In this document: one piece after another, positions 1 to 11,129 of the stretch
Layout of the letters: each line of letters starts with the position of its first letter
Numbering within the stretch: the stretch's first letter is position 1
Assembly (NCBI GenBank): GCA_030141605.1
Contig: JAQGDQ010000391.1
Location: forward strand, 71,501-126,000
DNA from: Tubiluchus corallicola
Lineage: Eukaryota > Priapulida > Priapulimorpha > Priapulimorphida > Tubiluchidae
Direction of reading: 5' to 3'
DNA: 54,500 nucleotides
Program-made: the position numbers and the translations under genes
Notes under the pieces: model-generated
The model's input: the letters and a program-made list of their open reading frames with translations, nothing else
Told to the model about the DNA's origin: nothing
The model's database searches: none

Positions 1-1506
1 TTCGTTAATTAGTTAACTATTTAGAGTTGTTTAATTAAGTAATTTTAAAGTGGCTAAATGAAAGCTACAGAAGTGTACGGCATAAAAATATCTTATGACA
101 TTTCGTGAGTTTTTTCAATCCTTTACTTGACTGCTTTCACGTGGATTATAAATTACATTTGTTTACTGCATGTGTTGTTGTAATCCATTGTAATTTCCTG
201 TTGTAATCGTGCGGTCGATTATTTACTGATTTTCCATTAACCGTAATGATTATGATACGAGCATGAAATGCCCTTAAATAATTCATGCGCCGCTAGTGCA
301 GTGCTATTGATTGCAATTACGTGATCTTGTTAACTTTAATTAGAGTCGGCGCCATCTATTGTAACTTTAATTAATTAATTAAACCGGAATTTTGAGCAGT
401 TTACATACTAGCCATGCAAGCATAAAGGACAAGTTTATAACCTATAGACCTACCATTTCCTTTTAACAACAAACGAAACAAAAGCAAATAAGAATTATTT
501 TTAGTGACTTATAGAACTATCTTGTTTGTCAAATAAATAATAACTTTTTTGTCAAATAAATTTTTCAAAATCAAATTTTAATTGACGATCGGTTTTCGAA
601 CAATTACTTCTCATTCCAAGACCAGAAAGTAAAAAAAATTACCAGAATGCAAAAACAACTTATAGAAGTTACAATTTTTGTTAGCAAAATATTGTTTGAT
701 TTATACAAATAATTGGAAAACTTTCCTCTGCTTTCTAGATGCTTTCTAAAAACCAACTGACATTGTTCGAAACCAGTCTAGAGTAGAATTTTGTTTTGAG
801 GTGTTTCTCTGGCTTTTACTCTGACCTGTAACCATCAACAACACAATTTAAGCGTTCTTTGGACAAACAAAAAGCACAGGAAGATATCTACTCAGTTCTG
901 CAAAATTCTGTTACAAAGAAAGTCGTTCACAATTCACAGAGTTTGATATATCCATGCCGGCAGAACAGGTGAAAGGTAGCAAGAGTCACGTACAAACCAT
1001 GGAAACTTTACATGTGTGAAAGTTGTAACTGTATATTTTAGGTGCTGCCATCTATTGATTAGTTACTTTAACATTTACTAGTTAAACTCACCCTTAGTAC
1101 AATTGCTCGGTCCAGTGAATATGCAAACTCACTGGATCTCCCCTATTTTACTGTAATGGGATATGTGAAGCCAAGTTTTTGCATAGTTCTCTACCTATAC
1201 AAACTGATAAACTGCTAGATTTCACTTCTAGCCACTGTCAAATTCTTCGTGATCAGTGCAGGACACTCTGGTCCTCAGTGTAGTTTAGCAGTCATGTTAT
1301 ATATAACTATGTAGTGTAATAAAAGTGTTTCAGTTTTTGTGCAAACATGTAATATGGTGTTCAGTTGTTTTCTACAAGTGTTCAACTTCACAACATGCTA
1401 AATTACTTAGAAGTACAGTAATGGACAAAACCATTGCAATACTGAAGGGGTATACTTAAAAAAACTGGCTTCAGTACAATAAAAAGTTATAATTCGACAA
1501 TAAAAT

Positions 1507-1960
1507 CAGTGGCGGTTGGTAGCTAAGATTAGTGGCGGTGCTGCAAAATTTTTAGCCATTGTTTTAATACTGTGTAAAATTAAACAAACATGTGTAATTC
1601 TAATGATGTTATTGTATGTTTAAACATACAAACTAATTTAAACTTAAGCTTAATAAACTCCTAAACAAAAGATATTGTTTTCTTACGAATAGCCTAAATT
1701 GTCGCAGTTCAGGAATGTACTGATACACGGCTTTTAAACACGCGACAACTGACAACACGTGCTACAGTGAGGAACACAGTACGCTTCTACCTAGTACAGC
1801 GTCTACATGCGCACAGCAGCCAAACACCACGTTGATTTGAGCTGCCAAACAAATTGTATTTCCCTAACAGGCACAAGTATAATGAAAAAAACTAATAAAA
1901 AGACTTATTATATTGAATATTATCGATAATAATGAGTGAAAACAGGGGGTGCTGCAGTAC
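1507..1960. mobile_element. Possible remnant of a non-autonomous hAT-like element
   Basis: The start contains CAGTGGCGGTTGG followed by AGTGGCGGTGCTGC, and near 1945 there is GGGGGTGCTGCAG. These resemble the terminal sequences I associate with small hAT-type elements in animal genomes. I could not find a matching inverted terminus or target duplication, so it is at best a fragment. Confidence 0.2.
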
Positions 1961-2337
1961 TACAACACATATACACGAGCCAATATACATCGTAGTAACG
2001 CTCTATGAGTAACGCCCCTATCCTATTATTATGTATTTTTTGCTACAGAGCTCCACACAAATCTTTTACATTAAATTTTATGCAACGCAAATGACTAAGC
2101 CTGTTCAACTGTACACTCATGTCAGGTAACTCCAAACGGACATCTGTTGCAGTTGGCTATTATCATTTCTATAGGGAATTCGTCATAATAAACTCACATT
2201 TTCTGTGTCTACATACCCGATAGAAACTTTATCGAGTGATATGAGTACTGCGGAAGTGTTTTGAAGATTATAAAACGGTGTTAAATAATTACAGTGTTCA
2301 ATCACAGAACGTCTTTTCGTGATTGGGGGAGAGGAAC

Positions 2338-2345
2338 TGACGTCA
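2338..2345. promoter_or_regulatory. CRE-like palindrome TGACGTCA (1)
   Basis: Perfect CREB/ATF-type octamer about 590 bp upstream of the ABCG5-like start codon. A second copy follows at 2591. Octamers occur by chance, so a regulatory role is inference from position and pairing. Confidence 0.3.
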
Positions 2346-2590
2346 CTCGACGGTCACCATGATCGCGAACTAAAATCATTAATTTGTAGTGTACAGCGCG
2401 TTCTACAATCAAAAGCCCATTGTATACAGTACGAACAGTGTCCAACACGGGTGGTTTAGTTTGTACTTTTATATTTTGTCTCGTCACGTGATGTCTAAAA
2501 AATATTTTCAAAAATTAGGCCGCTTATTCAAAGACTCTAGCGAAACGTACTGGGCGTGTATACTGGGCGTGTATTAGACTGCGACAACAG

Positions 2591-2598
2591 TGACGTCA
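2591..2598. promoter_or_regulatory. CRE-like palindrome TGACGTCA (2)
   Basis: Second perfect TGACGTCA in the unique flank, about 330 bp upstream of the start codon. The same octamer is also seen at 12736-12743 in unit A and near 45089 in unit C, inside the intron before the last exon, so the motif is not promoter-specific. Confidence 0.3.
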
Positions 2599-2926
2599 CT
2601 TTAGAAAGAGACTTTTTCCTTGCTTGACTGTAACTGAAACTCCCTGCTCTGTTGTCGCTCACATAGAAAGAATAGGGCAGAAATTATTTGGTTGGTTGCT
2701 AAGATCTGTCCGGACATCTTGGTCCACCATCTTGTTACTAGCCGTATTTCAAAATGCAGTTTTTTCTCGCAGTTTGACTTAGTTACAACAATCTGAGAAT
2801 CACAGTAATTACACTGACATTTGAAGTTTAATTATACTCAAGTATATACCTTTGTGTCTGTTGAGTCAGTTACTCTTCATTGCATTGTTTAACTTCAGGA
2901 AGCTCTGAATTGTTTCAAGTGAAATC

Positions 2927-3128
2927 ATGAACTCTGGAGTGTACGACATGGGCATGGTGCCCCGGAACATGTATAACACGCTGGAGTTACAAGGTGTTCG
3001 ATACGTCAAGGACGAAGGATCTTGGTACGATTTTGTTCTGTGCAAACGACCAGTGAAGAGGCTCGTGTTGAAAGATGTCAGCATGGAGGTTCGTAGCGGG
3101 GAGGTCATGTGTGTCATGGGGTCAGCAG
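2927..3128 (+). CDS. ABCG5: ABCG5-like half-transporter, coding exon 1 (only intact copy)
   Basis: Start ATG at 2927; ends GCA-G before the donor gtaagt (phase 1). It encodes 67 residues plus one base: a short N-terminal stretch, then SWYDFVLCKRP, LVLKDVSMEVRSGEVMCVMG and the first part of Walker A (GSA). This aligns well with the start of the vertebrate ABCG5 nucleotide-binding domain (WWDITSC and [21 protein letters not shown]). ABCG5 pairs with ABCG8 to export sterols; that role here is inferred from family membership. The only upstream in-frame context is an acceptor-like site at 2889-2898, so a 5' UTR exon may exist. Three other copies (15725, 26314, 48061) are broken, which makes this the sole usable first coding exon in the window. 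Confidence 0.85.
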
Positions 3129-4149
3129 GTAAGTCATGGACTTTTACTTTGCACTGTTAGTTTTTATAATTCTTTATTTCAGCTCGCAGACATAGTCTTA
3201 AGCCATAAAAAGACAGCATTACTAAAAAAATAAATATAAAAACAAAAACTTACAGTTAACAGAAAAAATAAGAACAGAAAAAATAAGAACCACATGCATT
3301 AAAAGTACATTAAAATTGCATTCCAATGGGCGTAGACTTTAGAACATATAAAACATTACCATTGTTAATTACATGTTTTAATAAACAATTACAAGATTTT
3401 AAAACATGGCATCTAAGATTTCAAGTACACTTACACAAAATACCTTTAAAATGATCAATATCAGTTTCTTCACAGATTGTAGATTGCATTTTACCATAGC
3501 TGTGTGGTAAGCAGAATTTAACTTATTAAAGTTGTACAAGTAATATTTAGTCCAGAGATTGGGACAAGAAAATCACCAACAAAATGACTTAATTGGCACA
3601 CGTTTTACACCTTGAGCATGACACCTACTCACGAGTTACACATGATCTATCAAGAATCAGATTCTGATCATTGTTCAGATTCAGATTATGTTTCGTAGTC
3701 GTAAACAATAAATAAGTGTATGTAGTTTATTTACTAAAACAAGTTACATGTATACACGAGGAACGACGTAAACGCTGCAATCGATACAGTAGTGATTTTA
3801 GTCCAAATGTCACTTTACGTATATTTCCTACCCAAGGTTATAGCATTAAAAACAGTGTTATGCATACAAGGTAAATCAGCATAAAAGGTGCAAAATTTCA
3901 TAACTGATTATATAACAATTAGGGTGCTCAAAGAAGTGAGTTAAATCAGCAAAGTTTACATTGTCATAGCGGTTTCTAACATTTGATATTTGTCATTAGC
4001 ATGTCCTTTTCTGAGGATTTGGCTCTATTGGTCGTGAGGTACGGTTTATTTTGTGCTCGCATTCCGCATCTTTCGACTTTTTCGTCTGCTGTGAAATTCC
4101 ATCGGTCCATATATTTTGAGACGGATCCTAACTGGACAATATTAATTAT
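3129..4149. other. Intron 1 of unit A, left part
   Basis: AT-rich intron following a strong gtaagt donor. It is conserved with the same place in units B, C and D because of array duplication. The ORF near 3983-4190 is shared by all units but on neither strand looks like a known protein. It may be the end of a dispersed repeat. Nothing else recognised. Confidence 0.5.
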
Positions 4150-4560
4150 ACTAGCCAAAGCCAGCAAAAAGAATTTTGTACATAAACTCACAACAACAAC
4201 CACACCACGTCACACTGCCACCCAGCACCCTACTCACAACACACCACTCACACCATACCACATCAACCCACGGCACCACTCACAACACACCACCCACCCA
4301 ACACCACACCTCCCACTATAGCGCATCGCAACACCACAGCACACCCACATCACTCTACACCACACCATCCACACCTTACCACCCCACCAAATTATCCATA
4401 TTGCATCACCTACACCACACCGTCAGTACCGTACCACACCACCAGATTATCCACACCACATCACCCACACCACACCGTCAATACCAAACCACTTCATCAA
4501 TACCACATATACCCCACCACACCATCAACGGCTCAACACCCACAACACACCATCCACACT
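4150..4560 (+). repeat. Left border repeat and CACAC-rich tract of cadherin module A
   Basis: Begins ACTAGCCAAAGCCAGC, passes through ATAAACTCACAACAACAACC and runs into about 370 bp of irregular CACAC/CCACA-rich simple sequence. A direct copy of the leading ~50 bp lies on the other side of the cadherin-like gene at 7726. The proline/threonine/histidine-rich ORFs in this tract are translations of the repeat, not genes. Confidence 0.75.
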
Positions 4561-4911
4561 CTTCTCAGTCCTCTGTACCTTGGCAACTCGGGGCAAGGCG
4601 TCCGCAACATTATGATACCTGTAATTCATTTCATGCAGCTTCCTATTAGATCGCATCAGTAGGCAGAAAAATTTTCTTGCGTTGCGAAAACATTTGACTA
4701 ACGGTAACAATGTGAAGGATGTTTATTTCTAAACTTCTCCAAACTGAGAAGCCTATTAAATTTCATTGAATGTAACTTACACAAACTTTAGTGCATCAAA
4801 AAAATAACATTTTCAAAACAAAGAAAATTTATTTGTTTCAGAATTTCTAGCAAAAACAATATCTGTAAAACAAATATTTTCTGTTACATTAATTTCTGTT
4901 TACAATGACAA

Positions 4912-7422
4912 CTATTTTTTTGCTCCAACGAGACCGCCTGACACCGTCTCAAGTGTTTCTGCTGAAATAGCTCCTGCACAATTATCTTCTAATTCTTCTC
5001 CTTCTACAGAAGTAACCTCAACATCCGCATGCTCCTCTTCCTTTCTTCTTTTTCTCAAATCATTCTTTGTTTCAGCATTGTATTCTGCTTCATCTTTTTC
5101 TACAGAAGTAACTTCAATATCCATATGCTTTTCTGCATTACTTCTTTTTTGTGACTCACCTTCTGTTTCAACACCGTCTACTTTTTCATTTCTTTTAACA
5201 ACGTCATTTTCATTTGAAGCAACACCAGTATCAGCAAGCCTTTCTATTTCTTCTCCTTTTATTGAAGCAACACCTTTGGCAGAGACGTCTTTTGTTACAC
5301 CTTCCTTTTTTGTCTCATCAGCAGAACTAGTGCTAATGTTAGACTTTGTTTGTCTGACCAGGTAAACCAATAGAGCAACTATGAGTCCAAACAATACCAC
5401 AGTAAGTAGAATCAGTAGTGCGAGTCCAGAAGAGGCATTTGATTTGCTTGACAGATGTTTTGGATCAGTCCATGGTGAGTTACCATCAATCGGTGACAAA
5501 ATTATTGCTTCAGCATAATCACATCTGATTTTGCTATTTGATCCTGCGATGCAAGCACTTAAGCCAACCACCATTTTTCCTTTTGCATTTACAATCAGAG
5601 AGATCTTTCCTTCAGAATTCATTTGGGCGACGTTTTTGAAGTTTAGAATTGAGTATAACAGCTGCACATTATTGTGAGTTTCAAACGTTGCTTGAACTTG
5701 ACCAATATATGATCCAGCAACTCCAGTACTGTCGAATAAATAGGCTTTTTGAGTGAACTTAGGACTTCTCAGTGCCGCATTTTTCACATTAACAGTAACA
5801 TCAATGGTTCCTGCTTGCCTATTATTTGCAACATTACGAGCCTTTACAACAAGTTCGTAGCGATCCTTGATATATGCATTCAATGTTGACGATAAAACCA
5901 GACTTAAGACTGATATATTTGGCATGTGCGTTTTAGATATGATTAATATAAAGTCATCTACATATGCACCCTGCTTTGTCTTTAATGTGTAGGTAAACTG
6001 AGGTTCTAAATTACCAATTTGAACACCCGTAACGAATATCAATGTGTCATAGTGTTCGTAATCAAACACATCGACTGAAATTTTTTCTGAATTACGTCTG
6101 AACATTCTGAACATTGCAGAATTTAGAGTGATGTCGATACGCACGAGTGCTCTGTCACAATGTGTAGCAACATCACGTTCTGTCGCTTGAACAAGAGTGT
6201 GGTAAACAACTGTTTCGTACGAAGCAGCCCAAGGAAGATTCCCAGCAATAGTAATTTCACCATTTGCTTTATCTATTTTAAAGATGTTTTCTACTTGGCT
6301 TGGGTACGGAAAAGAGAAAAACACAACATTTCCTAGTCTATCTTTGTCATTTGCTTCAATTTTTGCTGGTTCAACTTTTAGTGGTGCGCTAAAATTTTCT
6401 TTATACACTCCGACCTGATACAGATTATGAGAAAATTTGGGATTCTCGTTATTTGCTTTACCTATAAGAACATTAAGGCTAAGTTTTCTAGGCTGTCTTT
6501 TAGATGGCCCAGCATTCCCAATTGGTGGTGCATTGAACTTAGTCTTGGGTATCAACCAGAGATTTAAAATGAGATTCTTTGTGAATTTGTAGTGTACTTT
6601 CTTATTCAGATAAACACAAAAGTCAAGTCTCTTTGCTGGTTGATAAGAATTGAAATCCTTTTCTGTAGTTTTACCTTGAAAATATTCCTCTCCCGTGCAG
6701 CTAAAATTGCCACCTTGATTCACAAGTTCGCCCATGCATATGATAAAATTTCTTGCCAATGCAAATTCGTCCAAGTCTTTGGCGGGAAATTTCCACAATT
6801 GTGAGCCAATTAGAGAATCTTCAGCAAGAAATAGTTGCCTGCCGGGATTCAAGTCGAATGTAGGAGCATATTGATCCTCGGGCACTATTACAAGGGTAAG
6901 TGTAATTTCATGCCAAAGGTAAGGGCGGTTGCGATCACAATACACTGGTATCCCAAGGAGGCTCCAAGCTTCAAAGCATCCTAAGCAATTAAACTTTAAT
7001 AAAAGCTTCGGTTTTTCCTGTTGAAGTTGATTACGTTTATATTCTAACAGATAACCCTCAATTCTTCTATTTGCCGTGTACTCTATAAAAGGACCCAGTG
7101 TTATTTTTCGCCCTGACCTATCATTTCCTATCTTAAACAACTGATGGTCAGTACGGGTTCCGTTTATTGTTGCGTCAGTAAGGTAAGGTTCTGCATAATA
7201 AATTGAAAATAAAGCACTAAAGTCAGGAATACCCAAACGCATTCTGTTTCCTCTCTTAAATAACTTTTCTGCAACTGTCATTTCGTACTGGACATTTGGT
7301 GAAGGGAGGCATGCTTTTCGAGGTGCCCTGCCGCCTGTGATGTGCCCGTTTATGTATTCACTAAAGCTGAATCTCGCAATTGTAAAAAGTAAGAACAGCA
7401 CTTCAAATAGTTTGCATTCCAT
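4912..7422 (-). CDS. Cadherin-like single-pass membrane protein, paralogue 1 (intact)
   Basis: Single 836-codon ORF, no visible intron, antisense within intron 1 of the transporter. Start chosen at MECKLF because a hydrophobic signal peptide (residues 1-21) follows directly. Ectodomain about 22-664. Cadherin-type features are clearest at 328-436: NENPKF at the domain border, IEANDKDRLGN, FKIDKANGEITI and HTLVQATERD. Related domains seem to lie at about 185-325, 445-548 and 553-645, with weaker calcium-motif conservation. Membrane helix about 665-689 (LALLILLTVVLFGLIVALLV). The tail (690-836) is Glu/Lys-rich and has two related blocks, HMDIEVTSVE and HADVEVTSVE. I see no catenin-binding motif. 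N-glycosylation sequons include NGT (87) and NFS (239, 343). Likely a cell-surface adhesion or recognition protein; I cannot assign it to a named subfamily. The lack of introns suggests retrotransposed origin. Confidence 0.8.
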   Translation of the reverse strand: MECKLFEVLFLLFTIARFSFSEYINGHITGGRAPRKACLPSPNVQYEMTVAEKLFKRGNRMRLGIPDFSALFSIYYAEPYLTDATINGTRTDHQLFKIGNDRSGRKITLGPFIEYTANRRIEGYLLEYKRNQLQQEKPKLLLKFNCLGCFEAWSLLGIPVYCDRNRPYLWHEITLTLVIVPEDQYAPTFDLNPGRQLFLAEDSLIGSQLWKFPAKDLDEFALARNFIICMGELVNQGGNFSCTGEEYFQGKTTEKDFNSYQPAKRLDFCVYLNKKVHYKFTKNLILNLWLIPKTKFNAPPIGNAGPSKRQPRKLSLNVLIGKANNENPKFSHNLYQVGVYKENFSAPLKVEPAKIEANDKDRLGNVVFFSFPYPSQVENIFKIDKANGEITIAGNLPWAASYETVVYHTLVQATERDVATHCDRALVRIDITLNSAMFRMFRRNSEKISVDVFDYEHYDTLIFVTGVQIGNLEPQFTYTLKTKQGAYVDDFILIISKTHMPNISVLSLVLSSTLNAYIKDRYELVVKARNVANNRQAGTIDVTVNVKNAALRSPKFTQKAYLFDSTGVAGSYIGQVQATFETHNNVQLLYSILNFKNVAQMNSEGKISLIVNAKGKMVVGLSACIAGSNSKIRCDYAEAIILSPIDGNSPWTDPKHLSSKSNASSGLALLILLTVVLFGLIVALLVYLVRQTKSNISTSSADETKKEGVTKDVSAKGVASIKGEEIERLADTGVASNENDVVKRNEKVDGVETEGESQKRSNAEKHMDIEVTSVEKDEAEYNAETKNDLRKRRKEEEHADVEVTSVEGEELEDNCAGAISAETLETVSGGLVGAKK

Positions 7423-7725
7423 GTCACTCTATCAAGAAATGTTGTTCCCTCATTCTAACTGCAGAATATTCATTGACACATTTCTTCTCCAAAACTCACT
7501 TTGTTACACAGTTCCATTCGAATTCCATTCGAAATTCTGTTCCATTGGAATTTGACATTTTTGCTTTATTGTTTCCACGGCTATAATTGTGACAGCATTG
7601 TTGAAATCCTGTAATTTAAAATTACATTTTTCTTTTAGTCTGAAAGCAATCTGAAAAAAGTAACAACGACAACCCTACAAATGGATGCGTGGCCTGACAT
7701 TTTTGATTGTTACTATTAATAGAAA

Positions 7726-8066
7726 ACTAGCCAAACCCGACAAAAAAGTTTTGCATATAAACTCACAACAATGCACATCATACCATACAACCACCCACCA
7801 CCCCACTCACAACACAGCACCCACACCACACCACACCACACCACACCACTCTACACCACACTGCCCCACCACACTGCCCACCACACTGCCCCACAACATT
7901 ATCCACACCACATCACCCACACCACTCCATCAATACCACACCACTCTACCCACACCGCTCCACCAATACCTCACATACCTTACCACCCCACATATCATCC
8001 ACAGCACAACACCCACTGCACACCATTCACAGGACACCCACCACACCAACAACACCACACCCACCA
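7726..8066 (+). repeat. Right border repeat and CACAC-rich tract of cadherin module A
   Basis: Direct repeat of the sequence at 4150 (ACTAGCCAAACCC, then CAAAAAAGTTTTGCATAT and AAACTCACAACA) leading into about 290 bp of CACAC-rich simple sequence. It lies just upstream of the cadherin-like gene's 5' end and in the same orientation as the left copy. Confidence 0.7.
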
Positions 8067-8985
8067 CATCACATGGTGATGATGATGTTGACGACTGTGA
8101 TAATGATTTCGACATCAATAACGACAACCTACAGCACCAACGCCAACAGCACTGCATCATAGTAAAACCATGCAAAACAATTTTGTATAAAGACAATACT
8201 GTGCACTATATCAAATGCTGTTACACCCATCCACCCTTGATCAATAATGCACGGACATTCTACACAATTTTGCTTACTTCTTTCTATAACTTGCAAGTAC
8301 AATCTATGACACAGTATAGGATAGCGGATGAGAACAATGCCTAGAACAGCCACGAAATTTCTTGAACTCAAAGACAACGCATGTTTCAAATAGTAGCACA
8401 GGGGTAGAAAAAGAACTTCGAAATACACCCTGTTTCGTCTAGTATAGATCTCTCCGAGTGAAGCTATAAACACTTTGTAGACCGGTTCGTCCTCATCTGC
8501 GAGTTTATTTATTTTTCAACTTTTTTCATTAGTTGCACAAATCAAGCTTTTTGGAGGTTGTTTTGTGCAGCTTTTAAGAAAGTTGTGGTATATAGGTCCC
8601 GGAAAATGTCCGTAGCGGGTATTAGTGGCCCTTCCGCTAAAAATCTGACAGCCACCATTGAACGGGTAACACCCACTATATAACAGGCTATCTGACCATT
8701 ACCAGCAGCACACGGAGTACGTTCCCATTCTCTAGAAACAAGAGGTATAAATTTTGCGAAACATGGTTCAAAAGGGAGATTTTTGCAGGTTTTTCGCCCG
8801 CCCCCCGCCTGTTTCTCCCGGTGGACGTGATTCTAAAAGTATTACCACAATGAAAAATCTGTGCGTCCGGACCTTTTGTTTGGTGTATAGGTCGCCGAAA
8901 GTGGTGCAGTCGTTGCAAGTGTAGCCTCGTCGATTATGTATCCATATATAACCGATACATCCAAGTAGTCTCCGTGGTTATAATG

Positions 8986-9036
<51 letters not shown>

Positions 9037-11129
9037 GTTACATTGTCATGACCTTGAAAATTAATATAATTTTTTATGGACACACACTCTTCTTTAGAAA
9101 CTAATCTTCCCTTTACAACCTTTTAAACTAGTTTGCTGTTAGTTTTCCGCTCTGTTTCAGTCTCTCAATCACCTGTCATTGCATTTGTTAGAGTTTATTA
9201 ATCAGTTTAACTTAATCCCTGTCTAATTCTAATGGTTCTGACGTTAGGTATCCAGTTCCAGCCTTTTTACACACTCATGTTGCTCCTTCATACTTTACGC
9301 TAGTATGATTCATTGCTGCATTAGATTTCATTGTTCATGCTACTTATCATTGGGTGATTGTTTTAAATTGATAACAATGATAACATCCTGTAACTTTTAA
9401 GAACGCTCTCGTTCTAAGTCCTTTAAGTATTGCTTGTTTTTTCACGCCATCTTGTCACAAAATGAATTTTTACTAGACGAAAAACTTGTCCGAATAATAA
9501 TGTAGCACAACGAACATCATTGAACCTACTGGAAATTGTTAGTGATATGATCCGAATTCCTTATCAGTCAACAAGGTATACATCTGCAAGCAAAACAGAC
9601 TTTTGCTCAAATATTTACTCCTAAACTGCTAGATCTTTCCGTTTTGTTTGCACGTGTGAATTTTATTGATTGATAACGAATTCTTGGATAATTAAAAACG
9701 ATCCAATATTACTTTTCAGCGTCAGTTCTTTACATCGCTGTTGTGCTATTTTTTCCAATAGGTTATTCATGGTTTTGTAACAGGGTTTATGAGTGCGGTG
9801 AGCAAAATGTTTGTTTAACCACATAAGAAAAATGTGAATTCTTAATGTAAACATTGTCACAAAAATACACAAATGCACAAGTTGTTACTATTAAATTTGT
9901 CTTACCATAATGGACTTGGTCCTTGAAAAAGAAACAACTTTGTACAGCATGCTTTTAAGTTGTTGCAGTATGATTTTGAAAGCATGCTGTATTTGACAAA
10001 ATAGTTCGCGAGGTGCAAATATGTGAATAAAATAAAGTTTTTTAATATCGAAATTCCGTTTATAGAAAACAAGAATGATGAAGTTAAAATATGTGCATAA
10101 AATATGTACACCACAAATATTTCACAAGTGATACATACAAGGATTAGAACGATTACATGATAATGACAATGCGATTAAACGATGCTAAACGCTACGTTCG
10201 AGCAGAAAGAAAACTAGAGCAAAAATGCTGCATAAGAGCCATTAGCTACGTTAAAAGTTAATTACTATGTCAAAATGAGCATAAATGCAACAATTAACAT
10301 AAACACTACAGAATACAGATATAACGACTACATACGGATAATTGGATTATCTTCGATAAGGAGGAATTGGAGAGCAATAACGCAATGCTATGTCGCTACA
10401 AGCTATCTAGAAAAAAGCTGCAAGATTAGAACTATATATCTTTTGAGAAAGAAGCCTATATTCAAGTAATTACACGGCTAATTGAAAACAAATCTAGTTT
10501 ACATAGAATTATATGTAAACTATGAAAACAGATTTGGGAAAGATACTTTTAACAGTGAACAAACACAATTTACTCGAGAAGAGTAGTTATCGACAAATAA
10601 AGCATGTTTTCAAATACAAGAGTTTTTGAAATAAAAGGTTTTCAGACTAACAAAATGCTTGTAAAAAATAATGAATATGAATTATGAAGATTTAGAAAAT
10701 CTGAATTCATAATCATACGAATTCATTAGCTTTTTTTCAAAATTGACAAGTAAGAAGGTAATGCGGACATAAAAATGACGTAACAAGAGCCCAAGAAATA
10801 TAATATTTGTTACTGAATTGTATAGGTAATAGTTGTTAAATTCACTTTATTATGAACGTTTTTAATAACCGATACAGAGCCAGGTTCAAAAACAACGGGA
10901 TCTCTGCTAGTTCGCGCCTCTAATTTATCAGCAGTACGGGTGCTCCTTCATTCTCGTACATAGCATTTGTTGCAGTTTTCACATTACAAAATATTTTTAT
11001 TAAAACCTAAATCATTGGAGTGATTTTTTATTCTTTAAAATTGCTACAGTACAATAAATAACTTCTAACAAATAAAGATGGTTTAGAAGTTTTTTGCTTT
11101 TTCATTTTAACTTCGATCCCTGCTTACAG
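8067..11129. other. Intron 1 of unit A, right part
   Basis: About 3 kb of AT-rich intron with no recognised gene. It holds an AT microsatellite (8989-9034), a hairpin with 11-bp perfect arms around 10495-10522 and an imperfect hairpin around 10668-10725. Unit C carries a nearly identical copy (31501-34522). Unit B has lost the equivalents of about 8411-10645 and 10827-11648. Confidence 0.6.
8989..9034. repeat. (AT)n microsatellite, long allele
   Basis: About 23 AT dinucleotides. The matching site is only about 8 repeats in unit C (32411-32426) and unit D (53932-53947). Confidence 0.9.

Larger units (their letters stand above)
1..2888. other. Unique left flank of the tandem array; candidate promoter and 5' UTR region
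   Basis: This stretch is not repeated elsewhere in the window, whereas everything to its right is. It is AT-rich and I recognise no protein-coding exon; the short ORFs here have no family signature. It ends in a pyrimidine-containing, acceptor-like TTTAACTTCAG just before the coding exon at 2927, so an upstream non-coding first exon and promoter probably lie in it. Two palindromic CRE octamers (2338, 2591) and a CACGTG E-box near 2485 are visible. In vertebrates ABCG8 lies head-to-head with ABCG5, but I see no ABCG8-like exon in this 2.9 kb. Confidence 0.5.

Noticed and set aside
3976-4203. Shared short ORF on both strands (also at 16752 and 48908)
   Set aside because: Repeated only because the array units are similar; no domain, signal peptide or splice context. 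May belong to a dispersed repeat.
4176-4649. Long Thr/His/Pro-rich ORFs in the CACAC tracts (also near 7771, 27693, 31067, 49000 and 52588)
   Set aside because: They are translations of simple sequence, present in several overlapping frames, with no start context or splice support.
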